A DNA stretch of 64,000 nucleotides from Allobosea sp. Root483D1 (lineage in GTDB: Bacteria > Pseudomonadota > Alphaproteobacteria > Rhizobiales > Beijerinckiaceae), in contig NZ_LMJW01000018.1 of the NCBI RefSeq assembly GCF_001429505.1, positions 1-64,000 of the forward strand, given 5' to 3'. Of the stretch, positions 9,591 to 18,415 are shown one piece after another (positions within the stretch are counted from its first letter, which is position 1; every line of letters begins with the position of its first letter). The notes under the pieces were generated by a model. That model saw nothing but the letters and a program-made list of their open reading frames with translations. It was not told where the DNA came from and made no database searches. Position numbers and translations under genes: made by a program.

Positions 9591-10589
9591 ATGACGGTGT
9601 CGGTCATCCTCAAGACGCTCAACGAGGAGGCGAGGATCGGCGCCGCGATCGAGAGCGTACTGGCGGCCCTGGGCGGGATCGGCGGCGAGATCATCGTGGC
9701 CGATGGCGGTTCGCGCGACCGCACGCTCGCCATTGCCGCGACCTATCCCGTCCGCGTCGTCCAGCTCGAACCAGCCATCCGCCCGAGTTGCGGGATCGGC
9801 CCCCAGCTCGGCTTCCAGTACAGCCGCGAGCCGTTCATCTGCCTGATGGATGGCGACATGCTGGTCGATCCTGGCTTCCTGCCCGAAGCCCTCGCCTATC
9901 TCGCCGCCAATCCCCGCGCCGCCGGCGTGACCGGCCATGTCGAGGAGATGAACGACACCAGCCTCGAATATGTCAGGCGCGGGCGCCGGGTCTCGCCGGA
10001 GAACCGGACGGGCCCGATCGATCGCATGAACGGTGGCGGCCTTTATCGCAGGGAGGCGATCGAGCAGGCCGGATACCTGTCGGACCGCAATCTGCACGGC
10101 TATGAGGAATTCGACCTCGGCCTGAGATTGCGGGCGCGCGGCTGGACCCTGCATCGTCTCGACCGCCGCTTCGTCCGGCATTTCGGCCATGCGATCAACG
10201 CCTACGCGCTGCTCCTGCGCCGTTGGAAATCGGGCTATCTGCGCGGGATCGGGGAACTGCTGCGGGCCGCGCTCGGAAAGCCGCAGGGGCGGCGGCTGTT
10301 GCAGGACCTGCCCGAGCTGAAGCTCTGGGCAGTCGTCTATGCTTGGCTGATCGCGATGATCGCGCTGCCCTTCGCGCTGCCGAGCCCGGCTTTGGGGCTC
10401 GCGATCGACGCCGTCCTGACGGCCGGCATCATCGGCATGATGAGCCTGCGTCAGCGCAGCCTGTCGCTCGGCCTCTATGGGGTTGTCGCCTGGCTGTTCC
10501 ACGCCACTGCCTTGCCGCTCGGCTTCTTCCAGAGGCGCGACGCCCCGGAGGCCTGGATCGAGAGCCGGGTCGTCAGCGACGGATCATGA
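9591..10589 (+). CDS. Family 2 glycosyltransferase
   Basis: About 332 residues. GT-A fold inverting glycosyltransferase adding a sugar to a membrane-linked glycan at the cytoplasmic face. Seen: N-terminal VSVILKTLNEEARI (nucleotide-sugar strand), VADGGSRDRT (about residues 41-50), the metal-binding LMDGDM motif (about 85-90), and NGGGLYRREAIEQAG near the acceptor site. After residue 230 two or three hydrophobic segments suggest C-terminal membrane anchoring. The frame opens at 9513 inside the previous gene, but the fold begins at the ATG at 9591. Convergent with the flippase gene, which it overlaps by 6 bases. Confidence 0.85.
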   Translation: MTVSVILKTLNEEARIGAAIESVLAALGGIGGEIIVADGGSRDRTLAIAATYPVRVVQLEPAIRPSCGIGPQLGFQYSREPFICLMDGDMLVDPGFLPEALAYLAANPRAAGVTGHVEEMNDTSLEYVRRGRRVSPENRTGPIDRMNGGGLYRREAIEQAGYLSDRNLHGYEEFDLGLRLRARGWTLHRLDRRFVRHFGHAINAYALLLRRWKSGYLRGIGELLRAALGKPQGRRLLQDLPELKLWAVVYAWLIAMIALPFALPSPALGLAIDAVLTAGIIGMMSLRQRSLSLGLYGVVAWLFHATALPLGFFQRRDAPEAWIESRVVSDGS

Positions 10590-11900
10590 AGGTGCGGGAC
10601 TTGCCCGGGCGGGCTCGGCCGCATGCAGGCGGCTGCGCCCGGCGAAGCGAAGCAGCACCAGCCATGCGGCCAGGACGATGGCACCGTCGATGACGTAGAG
10701 TGCGATGACGGTGCCGATCGGGGCTGCCAGCCAGGTCGCCACCGCGATCAGGGCGCTGCCCGCAAGGTTGGCGCTGTTCAGGATCCAGGCCCGCGCATCG
10801 TGCCGCCCGGAGGCACCGAGCAGGTCGACCGCGGCTGCCCAGGCGCCGACGAGGACGATGGTGCCCGAGAGACAGCGCACGAAGAACGGAAGGTCGTGAT
10901 AGTCGCGGCCGAACAGGGCGGGAAGCTTGGGCGCCAGCAGGAACAGGACGAGGGAGGTCGCGACGCCCAAGGCGAGCGCCGCCGCCAGAGCCCGCTTGGC
11001 GGTGGGCAAGGCGAGATGCAGGCCGTCGCGGCTCTCGCGCGCCAGGCGCGGATAGAGCAGCCGGTTGAGGGCATCGATCGCAAGATAGCTGCTGTCCATG
11101 ATCCGCCTGGCGACGCCGTAGCTGCCGACCGTCTCGATCGGGGCGAACAGGCCGATCACCAGCAGATCGACATTCGAGCGCACGGCCCGCGCGACGAATT
11201 GCGAGCAGAACAGCAGGCCGGCACGCAGTTCCTCGCGCAGGATCGCGAGCCGAGGCCGGCCGAGGGGCGAAAGCCATGCCGCTCCGACCAGCGCATAGAG
11301 AAGATTGCCGCCGCACTGCCAGAGCGCCCATTCCGCCAGGCTCGAGACCCTGAACGCCAGGCAGGCGAGAGCCGCCGTAACGGTGCGTGCGACAGCGAAG
11401 CCGACGACCGCGCGGTTGGCGGCATGAATCCGGCCGAGGGCGAGGAAGGCGGTCTCGACGAGAAGGATCACGCGCACAAGAACGACGTTGCCGAAGAACA
11501 GCAGCGCCAGGGTCGTGATGCCGACGGAAGGGCCGGAACTCATGCGGGTCCAGGACGACATCGCCGCAACCCCGCCGACGACGAGCAAGGCTCCGCTCAG
11601 GCCGATCAGGAGAAGATTGTGACCGAGCAGGCTCGGATAACTCGCGGGCTGGCGTGAGACCCTGCGCAGCAGGCAGTCGGACGCGCCGAGGCCGCAGAGC
11701 TGCACTGCGATGGCGGTCACGGCCGAAATCTGCACGAACAGGCCGAACTCGGTCGGTCCGAGCGCGCGCGCCAGAATGGCGAAGGTCACGAGCTGCGAAA
11801 GGGCCGCCGCCGCCAGGGACCCGCTCGACAGCAAATAGCTGGCGAGGATTGGGCAGGCGAGTCGAATTTTCCGGCCGAAACCTGTCAGGCCTTCTCTCAA
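10584..11900 (-). CDS. Wzx-type polysaccharide flippase (MATE/MOP superfamily)
   Basis: 438 residues with about 12 hydrophobic helices. It has an RLACPILASYLLSSGSLAAAALSQLVTF opening region and an ARALGPTEFGLF segment typical of polysaccharide exporters. It would flip undecaprenyl-linked repeat units across the inner membrane. The start is a TTG at 11900, supported by AGGAG six bases upstream (11907-11911 on the plus strand). Divergent from the co-polymerase gene, and the only gene of the locus on this strand. Specificity cannot be read from sequence. Confidence 0.8.
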   Translation of the reverse strand: MREGLTGFGRKIRLACPILASYLLSSGSLAAAALSQLVTFAILARALGPTEFGLFVQISAVTAIAVQLCGLGASDCLLRRVSRQPASYPSLLGHNLLLIGLSGALLVVGGVAAMSSWTRMSSGPSVGITTLALLFFGNVVLVRVILLVETAFLALGRIHAANRAVVGFAVARTVTAALACLAFRVSSLAEWALWQCGGNLLYALVGAAWLSPLGRPRLAILREELRAGLLFCSQFVARAVRSNVDLLVIGLFAPIETVGSYGVARRIMDSSYLAIDALNRLLYPRLARESRDGLHLALPTAKRALAAALALGVATSLVLFLLAPKLPALFGRDYHDLPFFVRCLSGTIVLVGAWAAAVDLLGASGRHDARAWILNSANLAGSALIAVATWLAAPIGTVIALYVIDGAIVLAAWLVLLRFAGRSRLHAAEPARASPAPS

Positions 11901-12010
11901 GCAACGCTCCTATTCGTATCTAGTGGTGGAATTGAGGTGTAGGGCTACTTTGGTCGCTCTGAGTAATGTATATGAGTAAATTATACTTAGAAGACGCAAT
12001 TAAATACGAT

Positions 12011-12027
12011 TTATCTTGATAAGATAA
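12011..12027. promoter_or_regulatory. Candidate operator palindrome between flippase and co-polymerase genes
   Basis: Perfect inverted repeat TTATCTT (12011-12017), GAT spacer, AAGATAA (12021-12027), in the AT-rich divergent region. Size and symmetry suit a dimeric regulator. The cognate protein is not in the window. Confidence 0.4.
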
Positions 12028-12120
12028 TCTTTAACTACTCCGTAGTTGCCCGGCGAGTGCTCCAGAGCCGCCACGATCGCCTGCGCGTTAAGGTAAACGC
12101 TTAATTGAAAAATATACCTA

Positions 12121-12159
12121 AGGTTGTGTTTCTTTAACGAAGCCGGATTATCACAACCT
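12121..12159. promoter_or_regulatory. Inverted repeat in the co-polymerase leader
   Basis: Perfect 8-base arms AGGTTGTG (12121-12128) and CACAACCT (12152-12159) with a 23-base loop. The CCTATAGG palindrome at 12157-12164 overlaps the right arm. It could be a regulator site or a leader RNA stem; nothing in sequence decides. Confidence 0.3.
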
Positions 12160-12408
12160 ATAGGTGTAATCACGGAAATTCGCGAGCACGGGGAGACAGA
12201 TGATCACGATTGCGGCGCCTGCCTTGTTCCGAGCCCCAGCGCGCGAGGTGACGCAAGCTCACCAGGATCGATGCGCCCCATCGGCCGCTTCCCGCCACGT
12301 CGAGCGACGGCCACCTGTCTTCTCGGGTTTCGGGCTCTGGCCTGCACGGCCCGCACAGGGCTCCGCGATGCCCGTGACAAACGCGCACTCACACTGACGC
12401 AGGCCGAG

Positions 12409-13848
12409 ATGTACCTCACAACCGACAGCAGCAAGATGCGGCGCGAGGACGAGGCTCCTTTTCGACGAGCTGTCGACCTGGTGTCTCCGCCCATCCGCGC
12501 GGTCAGCGCCACCCATGTTCTGCGATGGCTGCTGCGTGGCTGGCTCTGGATGCCGGTCGCAGCGTTCGTCGGCGCCGTCGCGGCTGTCGGCGTCACATTT
12601 GTGCTGACGCCGCGCTTCACGGCGACGACGGAGCTGACGATCGCGCCGTCCAACCTGCTGATCGCTCCGAACGATCTCTACGCGACGAACATCCAGAGCG
12701 ACAGCCAGATCCTGGATGTCGAGAGCAAGATGAGGATGATCTCCTCGGGCAACGTCCTGCGCCGGGTCGTCGACGAACTCGCCCTGAAGACCGATCCCGA
12801 ATTCGCGGGCCAGCCGTCGCTGTTCAGTCTCTGGGGAGCTTTCGATCAACCCCAGTCGTACGCCGGCGGACCCGATCTCGCCGCCGTGCTGGCCAGGCGC
12901 ATCAAGGTTGCCCGGCAGGAACGCTCCTATGTCGTGTCCCTGTCGGTCTGGGCAAGCGAGGCGGCCTGGGCGGCCCGGCTCGCCAATGCTGTTGCCGAGA
13001 CCTTCCGCGACGAGGTCGTGCGGGCCGATGCGGAGCGGGTCGGGCGTGCGGCGCAAGGGCTGACCGCCCGGCTCGGCGAGATCAAGGCCGCCGCGACCGA
13101 GGCGGAAGACCGGGTCGAAGTCTTCCGCCGCGCCAACGGTCTGCAGCAGGGGCCTTCCCGGCAGCCGCTCAGTGCGGAGGCGCTGGAGCGTATGAGCGGC
13201 AAGCTGACCGACGCCAAGGCGCGGCTGGCCGAGGCGGAGGCGCGCTACAACGAGGTCTCGCGTGCGGTCTCGCAGCATGGCGTGCAGGGCGGCGGTCTCC
13301 AGTCGCAGACCCTGGCCGGATTGCTCGCCGACGAGGCGGCCCTGCGCCGGCAGGTCGCGGTGCTGTCCAAGACCCTGGGGCCGCGCCATCCCTCGCTGGG
13401 CAACGTGCTGACCGAGGCCGATGCCCTGGCCAAGGCGATCAGATCCGAGACCGAGCGGCTTCGGCGCACGGCGCGTATCGAGGTCGATCAGGCCAGGAAG
13501 TCGCTCGACGCGCTGACCGGAGAGACGCGCCTGCTGCGCGGGAGCGTCTCCATCGACGACCAGGCCCAGGTGAAGCTGCGCGAGCTTGAGCGCGAGGCGA
13601 GCGCCAAGACTGCGCTCTACCAGACTTTCCTGACCCGGGCAGGCGAGGCCGCCCAGCGACAGCAGATCGACGCGACAGATGTCCGGGTGATCACGGCCGC
13701 GGCTGCTCCGTCACGTGCGACCTGGCCGCCACGCCCGATCATCGCGGCCGCGGCCGGCATGGTGCTGGGACTGCTTCTCGCGGCTGGTGCGCTGCTGGGG
13801 CGCGGCTATCTCGGCGAATTTCGGTCCGGCAGGAGCGCAGCCCCATGA
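12409..13848 (+). CDS. Polysaccharide co-polymerase (Wzz/GumC-type, no kinase domain)
   Basis: About 479 residues. One membrane helix near residues 42-66, a long periplasmic part containing TATTELTIAP and coiled-coil-rich Ala/Glu/Arg stretches (about 230-400), then a proline-containing segment (WPPRPIIAAAAG) and a second helix near 445-468. This is the PCP layout that sets chain length in Wzy-dependent export. No C-terminal tyrosine kinase (BY-kinase) domain follows, unlike ExoP/Wzc, so a kinase must be separate or absent. The ATG at 12409 is chosen because homology begins just after it. An ATG at 12436 is possible. It overlaps the polymerase gene by 4 bases (ATGA). Confidence 0.8.
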   Translation: MYLTTDSSKMRREDEAPFRRAVDLVSPPIRAVSATHVLRWLLRGWLWMPVAAFVGAVAAVGVTFVLTPRFTATTELTIAPSNLLIAPNDLYATNIQSDSQILDVESKMRMISSGNVLRRVVDELALKTDPEFAGQPSLFSLWGAFDQPQSYAGGPDLAAVLARRIKVARQERSYVVSLSVWASEAAWAARLANAVAETFRDEVVRADAERVGRAAQGLTARLGEIKAAATEAEDRVEVFRRANGLQQGPSRQPLSAEALERMSGKLTDAKARLAEAEARYNEVSRAVSQHGVQGGGLQSQTLAGLLADEAALRRQVAVLSKTLGPRHPSLGNVLTEADALAKAIRSETERLRRTARIEVDQARKSLDALTGETRLLRGSVSIDDQAQVKLRELEREASAKTALYQTFLTRAGEAAQRQQIDATDVRVITAAAAPSRATWPPRPIIAAAAGMVLGLLLAAGALLGRGYLGEFRSGRSAAP

Positions 13849-15170
13849 CGCGGACGCACGATAGGCGAGGCAACGCGACTGCCGGCAGCCTGGGAGCGCT
13901 GCTCTTCACGGCAACGCTGCTGTTCTACCTGGTCACGCTGACGCCATTCATCGACCTGTCGGCAGCCGACGCGAACGCCGCTGCGGCGGCCAAGTCGAAC
14001 ACGATCAACCAGATCATCTATCTTGGGCTGACAGCCGCGTTGTGGCTGACCGTCTTCGCCTCGCCCGCACGCCATCTGGTGGCGCGGCCGCGCGGCATCC
14101 TGATCGTGCTGCTGCTCTGGTTCGGGCTCGCATCGGCGCTCTCGGCGCAACCCGACCTCGCGCTCAAGCGCGTCTTCCTGGCGATGCTCACCATCGTGAA
14201 CGGCAGCATCCTGCTGCTGCTGCCGCGCTCCGAGCGCCAGTTCGCGGGCATGGTCGCGCTCTGCTGCCTCGGCGCGCTCGGGCTCGCCTATGGCGGCGTC
14301 GCCCTGATGCCGCAGCTTGCGGTCCATCATGCCGGCGAGGTCCGCGAGCCGATGAATGCCGGGCTCTGGCGCGGCCATTTCGCCCACAAGAACGTGGCGG
14401 CCGCGGCGATGGTGATCATCAGCTTCGCCGGGCTCTATTTGTTCAGCACCGGCCGCCGGATCGTCGGCGCGGTGATGGTGCTGCTGGCGATCGTCTTCCT
14501 GACCCGCACCGGCGGAAAATCCGCCGCTCTGGCGTTACCAGGCATCCTTGCCATCGCCTGGGTCTTCGAGCGCTGGCGCTCCGTCCGGATCCCGATGGTC
14601 GTCCTGGGGATCGCCGCGGTCAACATCCTGACGATCGGCTGCTCGGTGTCACCAGCCATGCGCGAGCTGGTCGCACAGCTCGGCATCGACCCGACCTTCA
14701 CCAACCGGACCGACATCTGGAAGGTCGGCGCCGCCGCAGCCATGGACAATCCGCTGACCGGCTACGGCTTCCAGCTGTTCTGGCAGACCGACGAGATGGT
14801 CCACAAGGGCGGCGCGGCGGCGAGCTGGGCCTTCGCTGCCTTCAATGGCCACAACGCCTATCTCGACATGGCGATCACGACAGGCCTTCCCGGCCTCGTC
14901 CTGACCCTGGTCCTGCTGGTCTGGCTGCCGCTGCGCGACATCGCCCGGGCCGAGGCCACGCCGAACGATCCCGCCTTGACGCGCTTCTTCGTGCGCATCT
15001 GGCTCTACGGAATCCTGGTCGCCTGCGTCGAGAGCCTGTTTTTCCAGTCCGGCAGCCTGATCTGGTTCATGCTGGTCGTGGCGATCTTTGGCCTCCACCT
15101 CCAGGCGAACGCGCACGAGATCCGGGAACCGGCCCAGCATCGGCGCAGCATGGAGCCGGCTCATGCGTAG
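13845..15170 (+). CDS. O-antigen polymerase/ligase family protein (Wzy/WaaL-type)
   Basis: 441 residues with about 10-12 membrane helices. It has the Wzy_C/O-antigen ligase layout: a large periplasmic loop with a GLWRGHFAHKNVAA segment (about residues 167-180) and later TNRTDIWKVG and GYGFQLFW, plus FNGHNAYLDMAITTGLPGL near the end. The H-N-x-Y-L motif is typical of the family. It probably polymerises the repeat units delivered by the flippase, with chain length set by the preceding co-polymerase. It overlaps both neighbours, so it is translationally coupled. Confidence 0.85.
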   Translation: MTRTHDRRGNATAGSLGALLFTATLLFYLVTLTPFIDLSAADANAAAAAKSNTINQIIYLGLTAALWLTVFASPARHLVARPRGILIVLLLWFGLASALSAQPDLALKRVFLAMLTIVNGSILLLLPRSERQFAGMVALCCLGALGLAYGGVALMPQLAVHHAGEVREPMNAGLWRGHFAHKNVAAAAMVIISFAGLYLFSTGRRIVGAVMVLLAIVFLTRTGGKSAALALPGILAIAWVFERWRSVRIPMVVLGIAAVNILTIGCSVSPAMRELVAQLGIDPTFTNRTDIWKVGAAAAMDNPLTGYGFQLFWQTDEMVHKGGAAASWAFAAFNGHNAYLDMAITTGLPGLVLTLVLLVWLPLRDIARAEATPNDPALTRFFVRIWLYGILVACVESLFFQSGSLIWFMLVVAIFGLHLQANAHEIREPAQHRRSMEPAHA

Positions 15171-15978
15171 CGCGGCCACGTTTTCTACCCCGCCCGAGCG
15201 CCTCGCTCGCCTGCCGGCGCTGATCGACCAGTACGCCAGCCGTCTGGAGAACCGGCTGATCCGGGCCGCGCCGTGGCTGGTCATGCAGGTCCCGGCACGG
15301 GAGCCGATCGTCTCCTTTACCTTCGACGACGTCCCCGCATCGGCTCTCGATGTCGGCGCAGCGATCCTCGAGGGGGATGGCGTACGCGGCACCTTCTACA
15401 TTTCCGGCGGACTGGCCGGACGGGTCGAGCCGAGGCGCGCCCTGATCGATCTTGCCGGCTGCAAGGAACTCGCGGTGCGTGGCCACGAGATCGGCTGCCA
15501 TAGCCATGCGCACCGCGACCTGCGGCATGTCGACGGCAATGTCCTGATCGAGGATCTGGCCCGGAATGCGCGCTATCTCGACGCGATCGACCCGAGGTCG
15601 GGCCGGCGCAATTTCGCCTACCCCTACAATAGCGGCTCCTTCGGGAAACGAGCCATCCTCGCGGGCGCCTTCCGCACCTGCCGCGCAGCAGGCGAGGGGA
15701 TCAATCGCGGCCCGACCGACCCGACCTTCCTGCGCGCGGTCGAGATCCGGCAGCCGCAGCAGCATGTGCTGGGGCTGGCGCGCTGGATCGACGCGTTGGT
15801 CGCCAATCCAGGCTGGCTGATCTTCTTCACGCACGACATCTCGCCGCGGCCGACGCCTCATGGCTGCACCGCGCCCAGCTTCCGGCTGCTCGTCGGCTAT
15901 GCGCTCGCGCGCGGCTGCCAGGTGCTGACCGTCGATGCGGCGCTCGACCGCATGGGCTTGCGGGAGCAGGCGAGATGA
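15163..15978 (+). CDS. Polysaccharide deacetylase (NodB-type, CE4)
   Basis: About 271 residues. NodB-fold deacetylase acting on N- or O-acetyl groups of a glycan. Seen: TFDDVP (about residues 50-55) with the catalytic base and metal Asp, then GCHSHAHRDLRHV with the H-x3-H-type metal histidines, and AYPYNSG as motif 3. GGAG at 15152-15155 lies 7 bases before the ATG at 15163, inside the end of the polymerase gene. No signal peptide is visible, so it may act on a lipid-linked or nucleotide-linked sugar in the cytoplasm rather than on exported polymer. Confidence 0.8.
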   Translation: MRSAATFSTPPERLARLPALIDQYASRLENRLIRAAPWLVMQVPAREPIVSFTFDDVPASALDVGAAILEGDGVRGTFYISGGLAGRVEPRRALIDLAGCKELAVRGHEIGCHSHAHRDLRHVDGNVLIEDLARNARYLDAIDPRSGRRNFAYPYNSGSFGKRAILAGAFRTCRAAGEGINRGPTDPTFLRAVEIRQPQQHVLGLARWIDALVANPGWLIFFTHDISPRPTPHGCTAPSFRLLVGYALARGCQVLTVDAALDRMGLREQAR

Positions 15979-17201
15979 CGCGCGCTCGGCGGCTCCTGGC
16001 CATCAACAACTACTTCTATCGGCGCGGCGGAGCCGAGAGCGTCTTCCTCGACCATATCGACCTGTTCGCGGCGGCCGGCTGGGAGGTCGTGCCCTTCGCG
16101 ATGCGCCATCCCGCCAACCTGCCAAGCGCCTGGTCCGAGTATTTCGTCTCGCAGATCGAATATGGCGAGGCGGGCGGGCCGATCACCAAGGCGAGGCAGG
16201 CCGCCAAGGTCGTGTTCTCGCTGGAGGCGCGCCGGAAGATCCGCGCCCTGATCGGTCGGGCGCCGCCGACGATCGCGCACGCCCACAATGTCTACCACCA
16301 TATCTCGCCGTCGATCTTCGGAGCGCTCAAGGCGGAGGGCGTGCCGCTGGTGATGACGGCGCACGATCTGAAGATCGCTTGCCCGGCCTACAAGATGCTG
16401 AGCCGGGGCCGCGTCTGCGAGCGCTGCCATGGCGGGCGCATCCACAACGTGCTGCTCCATCGCTGCGTCAAGGAGTCGGCTGTCGTCAGCGGGCTGGTCT
16501 TCCTTGAGACGCTGGTTCACCGCAGCTTCGGCCTCTACCGCGACACGATCGATCGCCTGGTCGCCCCGAGCCGCTTCTATCGCGACAAGCTGGTGGAGTG
16601 GGGCTGGGACGCAGGCCGCATCGCCTACATCCCGAACTGCATCGACACCGGCCAGTACTCGCCGACGCTCCATGAAGGCGACTACTTCGCCTACGCTGGG
16701 CGGTTGGCGCCCGAGAAGGGGCTGGCGACGCTGGTGCGCGCCGCGGGCCTGTCGCGCCAGCGGCTTGTGCTGGCCGGCAGCGGCCCCGAAGAGCCCGCCC
16801 TGCGCCGTCTCGCGCAGGATCTCGGCGCCGACGTCGCCTTCACCGGCCATCTCGACAAGCCGGAACTGAAGCGGCTGATCGGCGAGGCGCGGGCGTTGGT
16901 TCTCCCCTCCGAATGGTACGAGAACGCGCCTATCAGCATCCTAGAGGCCTACGCGCTCGGGCGCCCGGTCATCGGCACGCGGATCGGCGGCATTCCGGAG
17001 CTGGTCGCCCACGACGAGACCGGCCTCCTGGTCGAGCCGGGCAGTCCGGCAATGCTGGCCGAGGCGCTCATCGCCCTTGCCGGCCTTTCGCCCACTGCGC
17101 GCGCCCGGCTGGGCGCGGCCGGCCGCGCTTGGATCAGCCGGGAATTCTCGCCCGACCGATATCGTGACCGCACCATGGCTCTCTACGAGGCGCTCGGCTG
17201 A
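15975..17201 (+). CDS. Family 4 glycosyltransferase (GT-B)
   Basis: 408 residues. Retaining GT-B enzyme. The N-terminal domain has INNYFYRRGGAESVFLDHIDL (glycine-rich acceptor loop), and THD/AHDLKIACPAYKML near 135. The C-terminal GT1 domain has YAGRLAPEKGL (about 240-250), VLAGSGPEE, and the E-x7-E nucleotide-sugar motif in SEWYENAPISILEAYALGRPVI. A Cys-rich stretch (RVCERCHGGRIHN, about 150-162) is typical of a subset of these transferases. ATGA overlap with the deacetylase gene. Confidence 0.85.
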   Translation: MTRARRLLAINNYFYRRGGAESVFLDHIDLFAAAGWEVVPFAMRHPANLPSAWSEYFVSQIEYGEAGGPITKARQAAKVVFSLEARRKIRALIGRAPPTIAHAHNVYHHISPSIFGALKAEGVPLVMTAHDLKIACPAYKMLSRGRVCERCHGGRIHNVLLHRCVKESAVVSGLVFLETLVHRSFGLYRDTIDRLVAPSRFYRDKLVEWGWDAGRIAYIPNCIDTGQYSPTLHEGDYFAYAGRLAPEKGLATLVRAAGLSRQRLVLAGSGPEEPALRRLAQDLGADVAFTGHLDKPELKRLIGEARALVLPSEWYENAPISILEAYALGRPVIGTRIGGIPELVAHDETGLLVEPGSPAMLAEALIALAGLSPTARARLGAAGRAWISREFSPDRYRDRTMALYEALG

Positions 17202-18415
17202 TGTACACCTTGATCCCGCCGATCGGCGCAAAGCCGCCCGAACGCACAGTGATCTTCGTCGGCTTGCGCGGCGTCCCCGAGGTCCAGGGCGGGGTCGAAA
17301 CCCATGTCGCGGCGATCTCGGCGCGGCTGGCGGAGCGCGGCTGGCGGGTCGAGGTGCTCGGCCGGGCGCCCTACCTTCCCTCGCAACGGCCCTATACCTG
17401 GAAGGGCGTCACCGTCACGCCGGTCTGGGCGCCGCGCTCGCGCAGCTTCGAGGCGCTGGCGCATACGGCTTTGGGCCTCATGGTTGCCGCTGGGCGCAAC
17501 CCGGACCTGGTGCATATCCATGCGATCGGGCCGGCGCTGCTGACCCCCTTCGCGCGCCTGCTCGGCCTCCATGTCGTGGTGACGCATCACGGCTTCGACT
17601 ATGAACGCCAGAAATGGGGCCCCCTCGCCAGGTCGATCCTGCGGACCGGCGAGGCGATGGGAATGCTGTTCTCCCATGCCAATATCGGCGTGTCGAAGGT
17701 GATCGTCGACAGCGTCCGTAACAAGTTCAGCGTTGGCGCGACCTTCATCCCGAACGGCGTCGAGAACCCGTTCCCGAGGCTGGATACGTCCTATCTCGAC
17801 CGTATCGAGGTCACGCCGCGCCGCTATGTCCTGAGCGTCGGCAGGACCGTCGAGGAGAAACGGCATCTCGACCTGATCAAGGCGTTCGCACGCCTCAGCG
17901 ATCCCGGCCTCAAGCTCGTCATCGCCGGCACGGCCGACCATGCCGGGCGCTATCAGCGCGAGGTCGAGGCGGCAGCTACAGCAACGCCCCGCGTGGTGAT
18001 GGCGGGTTTCCAGCGTGGCGAAGCCTTGTCCCAGCTCTACCGGCATGCGGCGCTCTTCGTGCTGCCCTCAAGCCATGAGGGCATGCCGATGGTGCTGCTC
18101 GAAGCCCTCAGCTACGGCGCGCCGTGCCTGGCCAGCGACATCGACGCCAATCTTGCGCTCGACCTCGGGACGGACTGCTACTTCCCCTTGGGCGAGGTCG
18201 AGGCGCTCGCCGACGCGATGCGGCTGAAACTCGCCGCGCCCAACCACGCCGAGAGTGCCGAGCGCGCCGCCCGGGTGCTGGATTCCTTCGGCTGGGGCGC
18301 GATCGTCGATCGCACCATGGATGTCTACGAGAGCGCGCTGCTCGGCTGGAGAGCGCGCAGGGTGCGCCATGGCGGTCCCGGCCTGCGGACCCACATCGAA
18401 TTCGGAGGCCGGTGA
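17201..18415 (+). CDS. Family 4 glycosyltransferase (GT-B), second copy
   Basis: 404 residues. N-terminal FVGLRGVPEVQGGVETHV (about residues 19-36) is the G-GG-E-x3 donor/acceptor loop. THHGFDYERQKWG (about 127-139) and the C-terminal VGRTVEEKRHLDLIKAF and SSHEGMPMVLLEALSYGAPCL segments complete a retaining GT4 enzyme. It starts on the last base of the preceding stop codon. It differs clearly from the preceding GT4, so it is a different transferase, not a recent duplicate. Confidence 0.85.
   Translation: MYTLIPPIGAKPPERTVIFVGLRGVPEVQGGVETHVAAISARLAERGWRVEVLGRAPYLPSQRPYTWKGVTVTPVWAPRSRSFEALAHTALGLMVAAGRNPDLVHIHAIGPALLTPFARLLGLHVVVTHHGFDYERQKWGPLARSILRTGEAMGMLFSHANIGVSKVIVDSVRNKFSVGATFIPNGVENPFPRLDTSYLDRIEVTPRRYVLSVGRTVEEKRHLDLIKAFARLSDPGLKLVIAGTADHAGRYQREVEAAATATPRVVMAGFQRGEALSQLYRHAALFVLPSSHEGMPMVLLEALSYGAPCLASDIDANLALDLGTDCYFPLGEVEALADAMRLKLAAPNHAESAERAARVLDSFGWGAIVDRTMDVYESALLGWRARRVRHGGPGLRTHIEFGGR

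Larger units (their letters stand above)
11901..12408. other. AT-rich divergent control region of the polysaccharide locus
   Basis: About 500 bases between the flippase and co-polymerase starts. 11950-12130 is markedly AT-rich against its GC-rich surroundings and must hold divergent promoters. It contains the two inverted repeats listed separately. The frame of the co-polymerase gene stays open back to 12124, but the translation of 12124-12408 lacks protein character, so I treat it as leader. Confidence 0.45.

Noticed and set aside
12124-12408. N-terminal extension of the co-polymerase
   Set aside because: Low protein character, contains the leader inverted repeats, and relatives begin near the first membrane helix.
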